In this document: one piece after another, positions 36,522 through 46,186 of the stretch | How positions within the stretch are numbered: position 1 is the first letter of the stretch | Layout of the letters: each line of letters starts with the position of its first letter | Source of the DNA: Bifidobacterium tissieri | Lineage (GTDB): Bacteria; Actinomycetota; Actinomycetes; Actinomycetales; Bifidobacteriaceae | Length of the DNA stretch: 64,000 nucleotides | Assembly (NCBI RefSeq): GCF_002259645.1 | Contig: NZ_MWWV01000001.1 | Location: 123,415 to 187,414, forward strand | Direction of reading: 5' to 3' | Position numbers and translations under genes: made by a program | Notes under the pieces: model-generated | What the model was told of the DNA's origin: nothing | Seen by the model: the letters and a program-made list of their open reading frames with translations, nothing else | Database searches by the model: none

Positions 36522-37663
36522 CAGCAGGCCTCCTTAGAAGAGGAATACAGCGCCACCGTCTGGTCAACCACCGATTCCCAGCTGAATTTACTGGTGATGT
36601 AGTCAGCAGCCTGAGACTGAAACTGCTGAACCTCGGCAGAATCCTTAAGAAGTTCATCAAGCTTGTCCGTCAGATCACGAACATCACTCTTGCGGAATGA
36701 CACACCATGATCAGCGATCACTTCCGTACACTCAGGAATGTCAGAGGTCAGGCAGCAGCATCCGAAGCTCATGGCTTCCAGGAGGCTCATCGGCATACCC
36801 TCGAGATCACTGGGCAGCACATAGACGTAGGCGTTGGAGAATAGTTCCGCCAACTCGTCACCCTCAGTAAAACCGGTCATGATAATGCGATCATCGCCGG
36901 CGACCAGCGACTTGATCTCCGCATGGTATTCTTTCGAATCCGAAGCGCCGCCGGCAATCACCAGCTTCTTGTCGGTATCCAGTCGCCTGAATGCCTCGAT
37001 CAGATAGTGCAGTCCCTTTTCCGGCACGATGCGACCCAGAAACAGCACATATCCGTTCTGTTCCAAACCATATTTTTCAGCGATGATTCGGGGAGAAAGT
37101 CGATTCCCACGCTCGATGCCATTGGGGATGAACCGGGTTTCGCGGCCATACGTATCCCTGAAATACTGCTGCACGTTATGACTGAGTACGATCACTTCAT
37201 CGGCGCATTTGGCCGCAGTGCGTTCGCCGAATTTCAGATATGCGGACGCAAATCGTCCCCACTTGGCGCGTTGCCAATCCAGACCATGGATCGTGGCAAC
37301 GGTACGGACGCCAAGCCAATGCGGCAGACGCAGCATTACGCAGGGCCCTTCGGCATGGTAATGAATCACATCCGGTCTGGCGGCAATGGCTTTCAGTGTG
37401 GCGAAGAACGACGAGGTAAGTGCGGCAAGTCCTTTCATATTGAACGTACGGACAGGAATCACCTGCACGCCCTTATACATGTAGGGCTTATTGTCGTTCG
37501 ATTCATTATCGAATTCGGCACCGGCAACGTTATGGCCCTTACGGTTGTACGCCACGACGCTGTTCCCTCGAGCAGCCATGCGAGTGGCGAGCTCGTCAAC
37601 AACGATCTCGATACCGCCTTCGCGTGAGGGAATTCGCTTATGCCCAATGAATGCGATCTTCAT
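36521..37663 (-). CDS. GT4 glycosyltransferase
   Basis: A 380-aa GT-B enzyme. It begins MKIAFIGHKRIPSREGGIEI, with the Gly-rich acceptor motif, and has VLFLGRIVPEKGLHYLIEAF and EGMPMSLLEAMSFGCCCL with the E-x7-E pair. Such proteins often add the second sugar after the priming galactose or glucose phosphate. It sits 3 bp after the chain-length/kinase gene and is coupled to the next GT4 gene. Confidence 0.9.
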   Translation of the reverse strand: MKIAFIGHKRIPSREGGIEIVVDELATRMAARGNSVVAYNRKGHNVAGAEFDNESNDNKPYMYKGVQVIPVRTFNMKGLAALTSSFFATLKAIAARPDVIHYHAEGPCVMLRLPHWLGVRTVATIHGLDWQRAKWGRFASAYLKFGERTAAKCADEVIVLSHNVQQYFRDTYGRETRFIPNGIERGNRLSPRIIAEKYGLEQNGYVLFLGRIVPEKGLHYLIEAFRRLDTDKKLVIAGGASDSKEYHAEIKSLVAGDDRIIMTGFTEGDELAELFSNAYVYVLPSDLEGMPMSLLEAMSFGCCCLTSDIPECTEVIADHGVSFRKSDVRDLTDKLDELLKDSAEVQQFQSQAADYITSKFSWESVVDQTVALYSSSKEAC

Positions 37664-37666
37664 AGA

Positions 37667-39262
37667 CTAGCTCTTCTTCGTCTTCTTTGAAGACTGTTTG
37701 GTGTTGCGACGGGTACGGCGGGACTTGCCGTCCTCGCCATCGCCGTAGTAGTAGTAATAGTTGTCATCCGACTTCTCCTCTTCCGAGAAGTTCAGTACGG
37801 CACCGGCAACGGTCACATTCAGTGTTTCCAGTTCTTCTGCGGCTGTACGCACATCGTTCTTCTCGCCGTGCCCCAGACCAGACACGAACAGCATGGTCGC
37901 GCCTTCCTTCACGAATACGGCAGCATCATTGGCCACCTTGAGCGGGGCGGTGTCGATGATCACATAGTCATAGAGATCGGAAACCTGATCCAGCAGGGAC
38001 TTCATAGCCTTGGAATTGAACAGGATGCCCGGATTCGGAGCACGCTTGCCGGCCGGCAGGATGTGGAAGTTCTCCTTCCAATACTGCTGAATGGCGTCAG
38101 TAGACTTCACCTGGTACGTAAGCAGCTGACTCAGACCGACGGTACCATTCATCGACAGTGCCTTGGCCACCGATGGATTGCGAAGATCGGCGTCGATGAG
38201 CAGCACCTTCTTGCCGGCCTCGGCATAGGCAGCGGCGAGATTCACCGACGTGGTGGTCTTGCCTTCCGATACGCCGGCGGACGTGATGACGATCAGATTG
38301 GAACGATCGCCCTTGTCCGGCATCACATAGGTCAGATTCATGCGCAGACGGCGAATATCCTCCGCCTCGCGCGATGCAGGACGAGAAATGACCACAGGTG
38401 CCTTGCCGGCGTATACGTCATTACGGCTCAACGTGCCAAGTACTGGCACATCGAGAATATCCTGCAGGTCCGAAGCCTGACGAATCTTATGATCCAGCAA
38501 ATCCAAGGCAATAGCTACCAGCAAGCCCAAGACAAGACCGCCGGCAATGCCGATCGCAATGTTCATCTTGATATTGGGCGAGCTGTGCTTTACCGGGACC
38601 TGAGCACTCTGGACGATTGACAGATTAATAGGGGAGGTTTCCGTGGCTTCGGAACTATACAGCGTACTGGAAACCTGATCCTTCAGACTCTTTGCCACAT
38701 TGTTCGCAAGTTCGGCAGCCACTTTCGGATCAGGATCAGTTGCGGTGATATCGACAAGGAATGTATCCGTGGGCTGCTGAGCAGTGATCTTCCCCGCCAG
38801 ACTCTCAACAGTGGTGTTCAAGCCCATCTCATCAATGACCGGCTGCAGAATGGCTTCGGTCTTCACCAACTGCGGATACGACTGCAACTGGGTATTAATG
38901 TACGACGTCGCATAGGAACGAGTAGTCATATCGGATGTCTGGCTGCCGTCAGACGCCGTACCCTTATAGCTGGCGAATACCTCAGCTGTCGCCGAATACT
39001 GCGGTGTCTGCATAAATGTATAGCCGCAAACCGCCACGACGACGACCACAAACGTAGCGATCAACGCCGCAAGGTGCTTCCTTACCGCGCCAATGATGTC
39101 AATCGAAATCACATCTTTCTCTTCGCCGTCGTTCTTTTCCACGCGGATGCTCCGTCCTTCACTGACCTCGTTCTTCGTCTCGCCGAAAACGGCAATACGT
39201 TTCTGGCACAAGGACAAGTCGATTAAACTCAATCCGCCCTTTGCACCCGTTCTGCCATTCAT
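37667..39262 (-). CDS. Fused chain-length regulator and BY-type tyrosine kinase
   Basis: A 531-aa membrane protein controlling polysaccharide chain length and export. The Wzz-type domain lies between two membrane helices (about 63-82 and 235-255). The C-terminal kinase has Walker A ITSAGVSEGKTTT, Walker A' VLLIDADLRNPS and Walker B YVIIDTAPLK. A tail of five consecutive tyrosines (DDNYYYYYGDGED) is the autophosphorylation cluster. In many Gram-positives these are two proteins; the fusion is the actinobacterial and proteobacterial form. AGGGGG 4 nt before the ATG. First gene of the operon running to 27494. Confidence 0.92.
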   Translation of the reverse strand: MNGRTGAKGGLSLIDLSLCQKRIAVFGETKNEVSEGRSIRVEKNDGEEKDVISIDIIGAVRKHLAALIATFVVVVVAVCGYTFMQTPQYSATAEVFASYKGTASDGSQTSDMTTRSYATSYINTQLQSYPQLVKTEAILQPVIDEMGLNTTVESLAGKITAQQPTDTFLVDITATDPDPKVAAELANNVAKSLKDQVSSTLYSSEATETSPINLSIVQSAQVPVKHSSPNIKMNIAIGIAGGLVLGLLVAIALDLLDHKIRQASDLQDILDVPVLGTLSRNDVYAGKAPVVISRPASREAEDIRRLRMNLTYVMPDKGDRSNLIVITSAGVSEGKTTTSVNLAAAYAEAGKKVLLIDADLRNPSVAKALSMNGTVGLSQLLTYQVKSTDAIQQYWKENFHILPAGKRAPNPGILFNSKAMKSLLDQVSDLYDYVIIDTAPLKVANDAAVFVKEGATMLFVSGLGHGEKNDVRTAAEELETLNVTVAGAVLNFSEEEKSDDNYYYYYGDGEDGKSRRTRRNTKQSSKKTKKS

Positions 39263-39585
39263 GCAACCCCCTAAACTCTATACGGGGGTGCCTACCAGTC
39301 TACCCTCTTTACAAGGGGGTTTCACAATTTGAACTCATCAACGCAAACGCTCAAAGGTGTGTGGCCATGCCGACTACAGCCACTGTAACCGCTTATCCGA
39401 GGGGCAAACCCCCTTACCCCCAAAATCATGTATGACTCTGCCATAAGGGTGCCAAAGCCTTTATTTCACAAGGGCACCCCCGTACATGTCCAGCCTGAGT
39501 TCAGGGCATCATCGCCCTCACACGCACGGTGCAATACAGCCGTTGGCAACGCAGCGCCATTGCTGCCCGACAGTACGGAGAATGG
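39263..39585. promoter_or_regulatory. Promoter region of the polysaccharide operon with G/C-run motifs
   Basis: This 323-bp gap has no gene. It contains GGCACCCCC on the minus strand (39292-39284) immediately before a TATAGA -10-like box, GGGTGCC at about 39447, and GGGCACCCCC at 39472-39481, so the operon promoter is flanked by repeats of the same word in both orientations. Confidence 0.45.
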
Positions 39586-41616
39586 CTACCAGTCAGTCCT
39601 TTTCAGGAGCGGGGTCTGCCGCAACGTCGGAGCGGCCGCACCGGCCTTCGCGGACGTTTGAACACGCGCGGTGAGCTCGATGCTCTCGCCCGGCTGAAGC
39701 GTAAACCCCTTTACCCCCGCAGTAAGATCGGAATACGTCGTGATGGTGTCGAATTCACCATCCCCAGCCGATGCCCCCGTGAACTTCCAATCCACAAGCC
39801 GTCCGTCGGCGGGCGCGAACAGGTACATCACCGTCACGATCTCGCCATGACGTTCGGTGCCGGTTTTCTGGTCCGAGTAGCCGCGGACAAGCACCGGCAG
39901 TGTGGCCGCCTCCTCGGCGGTCATGGTGTTCGTCACCTTCACATGCACGGTGTAGGTACGGGACCCGTCCGTATTCACGGAGGACTCCTTCACTGAGCTC
40001 TCACGCTTGAGATACCAGTCGGCCTTGCCCATCGTGCCGTCGTTGAAATACAGGCCGATCTGCGGCTTCGACGGATTGTCCTGCAAGTCGCCGGCCAGCG
40101 CGGTGCCGTCAATGTACTTCTGGTCGTTCTCGTGCGCGGACCACACCATGAAATGACCGTTGTTCACGGACTCGGTCACGGTTGTCAACAACGCCACGTC
40201 CTTGCCGTTCAGCGAGCCGATGATATGGTCGAACGCCTCGCCGGCCACCGCACTGAAGAACGCATCCTGCGTCTTTTGATCCGGTAGGTCCATGTACACC
40301 TGATGCAGCAGCAGCTCCGCGGCATTGTCGCCGGTCACGTCAACGCCGGCGGCCGAGTGGAATCCGCCCGCAACTTTGAGCAGATCCTGCAGGAAATACG
40401 GGTCCACGCTGATCACGCCGTCCACATCCTGGCCTTTCTGCTGCTTCCACATGGTGGCGGCAAGCTCGCCGGTACGCGGGAAATCAGGATCGGCGCTCAC
40501 GTTCTGCGTATACGTCAGATAATCGTTGCCGAAGAACGACTTCTCCGAATCCGTCATCTGAATCGCATCCTGCGCAGACTGCGACAGACCGCCATATGGC
40601 TCGAAACTCTGCAACGCGATCTTGCCATGATCCACGGTGATCACACCCCATGACGCGGCGATGCCGCCCGTGGCGCGCAGCTCCGCATTGTTCTGCGCCA
40701 GCACGATGTAGGTGCGCACACCGGCCTCGTCCGATCCGTCGGCGGAACCAAGCCCCAGCATCGATGGCGCCGCATTGGCGATGCGCTGCGCCATGTCCAC
40801 GGTCTGCGCCAGTGTGACCACCTTCGTCCGGGCCGAATCCAACGCATCCGTCAACTGGGGGATATGCGTGACGGGAATGTTGTTGAGATTGATCGCGGCA
40901 TCGCCGATCGTCTTGTCCGCCGCCGTCAGATTCTCGGCGGCGGCACCCAGATCGCCCAGTGAAATCGTGCTGTCGTGCACGCTGATCGCATTCAGGGACA
41001 GACTGTCCGCGGAATCGGCGAGCTTCGGCACGGCGTTGTTCGACACGTCCTCCATAATCGCCACAGCGTCACGTGCGGCCTTGACATCGGATCCGTAATA
41101 CGGGATCCACTCCGCCGGCGTCCATACCGCACTGGCAGTATGCCGATACGCGGCGTCAACATGCGCGGAGAAATCGGCAAGCCCCTGTTTCACCGCGGCG
41201 GTGTCGCCCGACAATAGGCTGTGCTGTGCCGTAGAGGCGGCGGATACCGCCTGATCGATCTCCGACTTGGCCCTGAACGCCGAATACGCGAGCGCGCCGA
41301 CCCATGCGACGATCATCATCACCACGCTCAGCACGGCAATGAGAATCCTGCGATTACGGCGTCTGCGCTTGATACGACGAATATGCTCGGGGCTCATACG
41401 TCGCCGACGACGATGCGGGGACGGCTGGCCGGCGTCGTCATGATGCCCGTTCCGATGCCTTCCCGTTTCCGAACGGGCACCCGTCACATCCGATAGATCA
41501 GGTTGCACGATATGGGAGGGCGTGACGTCGATATCCCCGATCGCGCCGCCGTCAAAGCCGGCATTATCGCTGTTGTCGTTGCCATTGAGAGGGCGCTTGT
41601 CACTACTACTACTCAT
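39586..41616 (-). CDS. DUF4012 membrane protein
   Basis: A 676-aa protein with a charged cytoplasmic N-terminus (including a basic RIKRRRRNRR stretch), one membrane helix at about 90-110 and a large extracellular part. The DUF4012 domain is seen in TYIVLAQNNAELRATGGI, WGVITVDHG and DGVISVDPYFLQDLL. Proteins of this family sit in polysaccharide loci of Gram-positive bacteria; a role in attaching or finishing surface glycans related to LytR/Cps2A-type proteins is possible but unproven. GAGAGG precedes the ATG. It lies between the priming transferase and the chain-length gene. Confidence 0.82.
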   Translation of the reverse strand: MSSSSDKRPLNGNDNSDNAGFDGGAIGDIDVTPSHIVQPDLSDVTGARSETGRHRNGHHDDAGQPSPHRRRRRMSPEHIRRIKRRRRNRRILIAVLSVVMMIVAWVGALAYSAFRAKSEIDQAVSAASTAQHSLLSGDTAAVKQGLADFSAHVDAAYRHTASAVWTPAEWIPYYGSDVKAARDAVAIMEDVSNNAVPKLADSADSLSLNAISVHDSTISLGDLGAAAENLTAADKTIGDAAINLNNIPVTHIPQLTDALDSARTKVVTLAQTVDMAQRIANAAPSMLGLGSADGSDEAGVRTYIVLAQNNAELRATGGIAASWGVITVDHGKIALQSFEPYGGLSQSAQDAIQMTDSEKSFFGNDYLTYTQNVSADPDFPRTGELAATMWKQQKGQDVDGVISVDPYFLQDLLKVAGGFHSAAGVDVTGDNAAELLLHQVYMDLPDQKTQDAFFSAVAGEAFDHIIGSLNGKDVALLTTVTESVNNGHFMVWSAHENDQKYIDGTALAGDLQDNPSKPQIGLYFNDGTMGKADWYLKRESSVKESSVNTDGSRTYTVHVKVTNTMTAEEAATLPVLVRGYSDQKTGTERHGEIVTVMYLFAPADGRLVDWKFTGASAGDGEFDTITTYSDLTAGVKGFTLQPGESIELTARVQTSAKAGAAAPTLRQTPLLKRTDW

Positions 41617-41685
41617 CTATACTGCCTCTCGCTAGGAGATCATCGTTGATCAGTCGGACGGTTCCACGGATTCAGCGCATCAGCG

Positions 41686-41728
41686 CATACTGACGCCAAT
41701 GGCGAAGTATGTAATGGCCGTCAGTATG
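41686..41728. repeat. Inverted repeat between DUF4012 and priming-transferase genes
   Basis: A perfect 10-bp inverted repeat (CATACTGACG / CGTCAGTATG) with a 23-nt loop lies in the 154-bp gap. It may be an operator for the DUF4012 gene or a weak terminator of the priming transferase. Confidence 0.4.
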
Positions 41729-41770
41729 ACCATCCGATCGCCACTGGCACGTTGTCCGCGATCGTTACGC

Positions 41771-43420
41771 TCAGTACGCTCCCTTATGCGTCAGCACCAC
41801 CTGCACGGTCTTGAACAGAATCGTGATATCGCCAGTGATCGACCAGTCCTGCACGTACGACACGTCCAGCTGCTCCGACTCCTCGGCGGTCAGATCACTG
41901 CGTCCGGAGACCTGCCACGGACCGGTGATGCCGGGCTTGACGAACATGCGCGTGGCGTACAGACGGTTGTAGCGCGCGTACTCTTCAGGCAGCGGCGGGC
42001 GCGGTCCCACCAGGCTCATGTCGCCCTTGAGCACGTTGAAGAACTGCGGCAATTCGTCGATGCTCCACTTGCGAATCACATGACCGACCTTGGTGATGCG
42101 CGGATCCTTCTTCATCTTGAAGATGAACCGGTCGGACTGTCCGCTTTCCGCGGCCAGCTTCGCCTTGAGTTCGTCGGCGTTCGTGACCATGGAACGGAAT
42201 TTGATCATACGGAACGGCTTGCCACGCAGACCGATGCGCTTCTGCGTGTAGAACACCGGACCATGGTCGTCGAGCTTGATCGCGATGGCCGTGATGATGG
42301 TGATCGGCGACGACAGGATGATGAGCAGCAGCGAGCAGACGATGTCGAACACGCGCTTGATCAGTCGGGTTGCGTATCCATACTGCGGCAGGTGCATGGT
42401 CAGCACCGGCATGCCCTGAATGTTGCGGAAGTACATGCGGTGCGCGCCCATGTCGGCGGCGCCGGCGGCGAGCGCGATCTCCACGCCGAGCGATTCCACG
42501 GCGAGGGAGAGCACGTTGAACTCCACGGAATCACGGCGGATCACGTCGCAGATGAGAATGGTCTGGATGCCCGACTTCACCGCGGTTTCGCCGATCGACG
42601 TACTGTACGGCAGCACGGTCAAGCTCTTGTCGATGTGCACGGTGTCCGGAATCGGCACGGAGACGATCTTATTGGTTTCGGGGTCCACGCCGATCGGGCA
42701 GACGCCCACGGTACGATAGTTGAGCTGCGAGCGCTTGTGCAGTCGGTGGAGCGTGCGTTCGATGCACTCGGGTGATCCGACGACGATGGTGGCGTACGAA
42801 TACATGCCGGTCTTGCGTCGGCGTGTGATGACCACTCGTGCGATGATGCGTTCGATCACGGTGAATACCAAGGTGAGTACGGCGGCCTCGAACAGTACAT
42901 GCCGCGGAAGGGGGTATTTGAACATGTAGTTGACGGCGCACTGGATGATCACCAGTTTGACCACGCCCTGAACGATCTTGTAGTTCACCTGGAATCCGTC
43001 GCCCATGACGTGACGATGGTAGATGCCGGAGCTGTGCAGGCAGCCCACGTATACGACGCCGAACACGACGAACAGGATTCCGGCGAACAGCTGCGTGTGG
43101 AAGTTGTCCCCGTACAGCAGATAGGCGAGCGGATCGATGTTGAACATGATCAGGTTCGCGATGACGAGCATGGTGCCGTCGAGAATCATGAGGACGAGAT
43201 TGACGAAGAACCGCCAATACAGCACGTTCGACATCTGGCGAACACCGGCGTTCAGCGACTCCACATCGGACATGGAGGACATGTCGGCGTCGTCGGACGC
43301 GGACGCGTTCCTGGACGCACTCACCGTTTCCGCCTTATCGTTCTCGACGCTCGTACTGGGCTTCGCCGCATCGGATACGTTGGTGCCGTCAGCCGTGTCG
43401 CTCACGATTTTCTGCTCCAC
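41771..43420 (-). CDS. Polyprenyl-phosphate sugar-1-phosphate transferase (priming glycosyltransferase)
   Basis: Starts repeat-unit synthesis by moving a sugar-1-phosphate to undecaprenyl phosphate. The 549-aa protein has an N-terminal part of about five membrane helices, a central CoA-binding-like domain (YATIVVGSPECIERTLHRL), a helix entering KRVFDIVCSLLLIILSSP, and the bacterial sugar-transferase core (GPVFYTQKRIGLRGKPF, IRKWSIDELPQFFNVLKGD, SLVGPRPPLPEE, KPGITGPWQVSGRS). It corresponds to the cpsD/WbaP-type gene of bifidobacterial EPS loci. GTG start at 43420 with AGGGTGAAGA upstream. Confidence 0.93.
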   Translation of the reverse strand: MEQKIVSDTADGTNVSDAAKPSTSVENDKAETVSASRNASASDDADMSSMSDVESLNAGVRQMSNVLYWRFFVNLVLMILDGTMLVIANLIMFNIDPLAYLLYGDNFHTQLFAGILFVVFGVVYVGCLHSSGIYHRHVMGDGFQVNYKIVQGVVKLVIIQCAVNYMFKYPLPRHVLFEAAVLTLVFTVIERIIARVVITRRRKTGMYSYATIVVGSPECIERTLHRLHKRSQLNYRTVGVCPIGVDPETNKIVSVPIPDTVHIDKSLTVLPYSTSIGETAVKSGIQTILICDVIRRDSVEFNVLSLAVESLGVEIALAAGAADMGAHRMYFRNIQGMPVLTMHLPQYGYATRLIKRVFDIVCSLLLIILSSPITIITAIAIKLDDHGPVFYTQKRIGLRGKPFRMIKFRSMVTNADELKAKLAAESGQSDRFIFKMKKDPRITKVGHVIRKWSIDELPQFFNVLKGDMSLVGPRPPLPEEYARYNRLYATRMFVKPGITGPWQVSGRSDLTAEESEQLDVSYVQDWSITGDITILFKTVQVVLTHKGAY

Positions 43421-43873
43421 TCTTCACCCTCTCTTACACGCGCTCTCATTCCGGCGATCCCGTTTTCGACCGGCGCGGAAGCCGGATCACAACCCTCGAA
43501 TCGTCGTCGGATGCGCCTAACAGCCCGGGTGCGTATCCGACCATCAAGGGGGTATCGCATGCCACGTGCCCTGACCGCGGATGGACAGCAGAACGAAACG
43601 CCCATCATATGGCCGACAGGACAGCACAGCCCCCTTATCCTATATCAACGGGTGGGATAACCAAACGGGGGTGTCCATGTTTGCCTACAACTGATCACGG
43701 AAATGTAACGAACGCGGAAAACGAACCGGAACCGTTGAAAACCGTGACGTTCCCGCGCATGCAGTCACGTGAATGCGGACGCGTTCGCGCAGTCGTCGGC
43801 CAGAGCCCTCATGCCCCGGCATCCCGCGGTCGGATTCCATCACTGACGTCGGGTAACGGTACATTGGTGAGTC
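43421..43873. promoter_or_regulatory. Divergent intergenic region with palindromic C/G-run motifs
   Basis: No gene is seen in this 453-bp gap. CCCCCTTATCC (about 43630) and GGGATAACCAAACGGGGG (about 43654-43671) form an interrupted palindrome, and GGGGGTGTCCATGTTTGC (43667-43684) closely matches a site at 6567-6585 upstream of the LAKTG surface-protein gene. A TACATT box at 43860-43865 lies 8 nt before the ABC-F start. Confidence 0.45.
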
Positions 43874-46108
43874 ATGCCGGTTTATGATTTGGGACTTGAA
43901 CACGTATCGCTCGCCTTCGCCACCAAAACCATCTTCACCGATGTGACCCAAGGGGTTTTCGAGGGGGATCGCATCGGCATCGTCGGACGGAACGGCGACG
44001 GAAAATCCACACTGCTTCATCTGTTCAACGGCACGCAGGAACCGGATTCCGGTCGCGTGACCATTCGCGGCGGACTCACGTTCGGCATGCTTGACCAGCG
44101 TGATCCACTCGACGACAACGCCACCGTACGTCAGGCGGCGCTGGAGAACCGCGAGGATTACGAGTGGGCGGCCGATAACACGTCCCGAGAGATCGTGGAG
44201 GCGCTGCTCGGTGGCATCTCGTTGGACGCGAAGATCGGTTCGTTGTCCGGCGGCCAGCGTCGCCGCGCCGATCTCGCCCGTCTGCTGCTGCATGATTGGG
44301 ACATTCTCGCGCTCGACGAGCCCACCAACCATCTGGACGTCGTGACGATCCACTGGCTTGCCGAGCATCTGAAGAACCGATGGGCCAAGGGCCAGGGCGC
44401 GCTGCTGCTCGTGACGCACGACCGCTGGTTCCTCGACGAAGTGTGCGAATCCATGTGGGAGGTGCACGATGGTGTGATCGAACCGTTCGAGGGCGGCTAC
44501 TCCGCGTATATGCTGCAGCGCGTGGAACGCGATCGTCAGGCCGATGTGCGTGAGACCAAGCGTCGCAATCTCGCCCGCAAGGAGCTCGCCTGGCTGACGC
44601 GTGGCGCCCGTGCCCGTTCCACCAAGCAGAAGTTCCATGTAAAGGCCGCACGCGAGCTGATCGCCGACGTGCCGCCGGTGCGCAATACGCTTGAGCTCAA
44701 GCAGATGGCCACGTCGCGTCTGGGCAAGCAGGTGGTGGATCTGATCGACGTGACGCAGATCTACACCAAGCCGCAGGGGCTGGCATCCGATGATGTCGCC
44801 GTGGGCACCGATGCGAACGCCGGTACCGCCGCGGAGACGACATCGCGCGTGGATGTGGTGCCGTCGATGTACGCCGAACCGCAGGTGCACGGTTCGGTCG
44901 AGGTGGCCGTCACCGATCTCGACGATCCGCGACTGATCGATGCCGGTGTACCCGAGGCCATCGCCGCCGCTGCCGCGCACGCCGCCGAAGCCGGCGATCA
45001 GGCCGGTGAAGGCATTGGAACGTCTACGGTCGGCAACGGTAACGGCACTGGCAACGACGCCGATACCGCGACGGCCGATGTCACCTCCGCCGCGCACAGG
45101 ATCACCGTATCCGGTCGTACGATCCTCAACGACGTGACCTGGCTGATCGGTCCCGGCGACCGTTTCGGCATCGTCGGCGCGAACGGCGCCGGCAAGTCCA
45201 CGCTGCTGAAGATCCTCGACGGCACGATCACGCCCACCGTCGGTCATGTGAACATCGGCAAGACGGTGAAGTTCGCCGTGCTGTCGCAACGACTCGACGA
45301 GCTTGAGAAGCTTGGCAAGTACAAGATCAAGGAAGTGCTGTCACGCTACAAGCCGAGCTACATCGTGGACGGCAAGGAGGTCACGCCCGGCCAGCTCATG
45401 GAACGGCTCGGTTTCGAGTCGGCGCAGCTCATGACGCCGATCCGCGACCTGTCCGGTGGTCAGAAGCGCCGCATGCAGCTGCTGCTGATCCTGCTCGATG
45501 AGCCGAACGTACTGATCATGGACGAGCCGGGCAACGATCTCGACACCGACATGCTCGCCGTGATGGAGGATCTGCTCGACACCTGGCCGGGCACGCTGAT
45601 CGTGGTCTCGCACGACCGGTATCTGCTGGAACGCGTGACCGATCAGCAGTTCGCGCTGATCGGCGGCAAGGTGCGGCATCTGCCCGGCGGCGTGCAGGAT
45701 TATCTGGACATGGTGGAGCAGGCGCAGAAGAGCGGCTGGGATGCCGTGCTGGCGGCGCAGGATGCCGACGCCCGTGGACGCGGACGCGGCGGCAAGGGCA
45801 AGAGCGGTTCGGCCGACGGCGGTGCGAATGCTACCGACTCGAACGCCAACGCCGATGCGCAATCCGGCAACGACTCCCCCAAGCTCAGCGGCAAGGAGTT
45901 CCACGAGGCGTCCCGTCGCGTCAACGCGATCGAACGCAAGCTCGCCAAGCTCGAGGAGCAGAAAGCGAAGCTCGAGGAGCAGATGGCCGCGCACGATCCC
46001 ACCGATTTCGAGGGATTGAACAAGCTCAACGAGCAGCTGCAGTCCATCGCCGACGAGAACGACGAACTCGAAATGGAGTGGATGGAGCTCAGCGAAAAGC
46101 TCGAGTAG
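43874..46108 (+). CDS. ABC-F family ATPase
   Basis: A 744-aa cytoplasmic protein with two ABC ATPase domains and no membrane helices. Domain 1 has Walker A GRNGDGKST near residue 38 and LSGGQRRRADLARLL; domain 2 has GANGAGKST near 440 and LSGGQKRRMQLLLILLDE. The inter-domain linker is long (about 110 residues beyond the usual helical pair) and Ala/Gly/Thr-rich. The C-terminus ends in a coiled coil (KLAKLEEQKAKLEEQMA). ABC-F proteins act on ribosomes; antibiotic resistance cannot be inferred here. A -10 box 8 nt before the ATG suggests a leaderless transcript. Confidence 0.9.
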   Translation: MPVYDLGLEHVSLAFATKTIFTDVTQGVFEGDRIGIVGRNGDGKSTLLHLFNGTQEPDSGRVTIRGGLTFGMLDQRDPLDDNATVRQAALENREDYEWAADNTSREIVEALLGGISLDAKIGSLSGGQRRRADLARLLLHDWDILALDEPTNHLDVVTIHWLAEHLKNRWAKGQGALLLVTHDRWFLDEVCESMWEVHDGVIEPFEGGYSAYMLQRVERDRQADVRETKRRNLARKELAWLTRGARARSTKQKFHVKAARELIADVPPVRNTLELKQMATSRLGKQVVDLIDVTQIYTKPQGLASDDVAVGTDANAGTAAETTSRVDVVPSMYAEPQVHGSVEVAVTDLDDPRLIDAGVPEAIAAAAAHAAEAGDQAGEGIGTSTVGNGNGTGNDADTATADVTSAAHRITVSGRTILNDVTWLIGPGDRFGIVGANGAGKSTLLKILDGTITPTVGHVNIGKTVKFAVLSQRLDELEKLGKYKIKEVLSRYKPSYIVDGKEVTPGQLMERLGFESAQLMTPIRDLSGGQKRRMQLLLILLDEPNVLIMDEPGNDLDTDMLAVMEDLLDTWPGTLIVVSHDRYLLERVTDQQFALIGGKVRHLPGGVQDYLDMVEQAQKSGWDAVLAAQDADARGRGRGGKGKSGSADGGANATDSNANADAQSGNDSPKLSGKEFHEASRRVNAIERKLAKLEEQKAKLEEQMAAHDPTDFEGLNKLNEQLQSIADENDELEMEWMELSEKLE

Positions 46109-46131
46109 CGATCGGGTAATACCTGCCTTCG

Positions 46132-46162
46132 CGGGAGAACCCACGAATTCCGGTTCTCCCGC
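46132..46162. terminator. Hairpin between ABC-F gene and ffh
   Basis: A perfect 10-bp stem (GCGGGAGAAC / GTTCTCCCGC, 11-nt loop) lies 23 bp after the ABC-F stop and just upstream of the ffh -10 box. No T-run. Confidence 0.6.
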
Positions 46163-46170
46163 GGAGTCGG

Positions 46171-46176
46171 TAGACT
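46171..46176 (+). promoter_or_regulatory. -10 box of ffh
   Basis: TAGACT lies 10 nt before the ffh ATG, leaving at most a few nucleotides of 5' leader, and no Shine-Dalgarno sequence is present. Confidence 0.5.
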
Positions 46177-46186
46177 TGGGGACATT

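Noticed and set aside
43874..46108. Antibiotic-resistance ABC-F gene
   Set aside because: ABC-F proteins include resistance factors, but the long Ala/Gly linker and conserved neighbourhood with ffh suggest a housekeeping member. The sequence does not support a resistance call.
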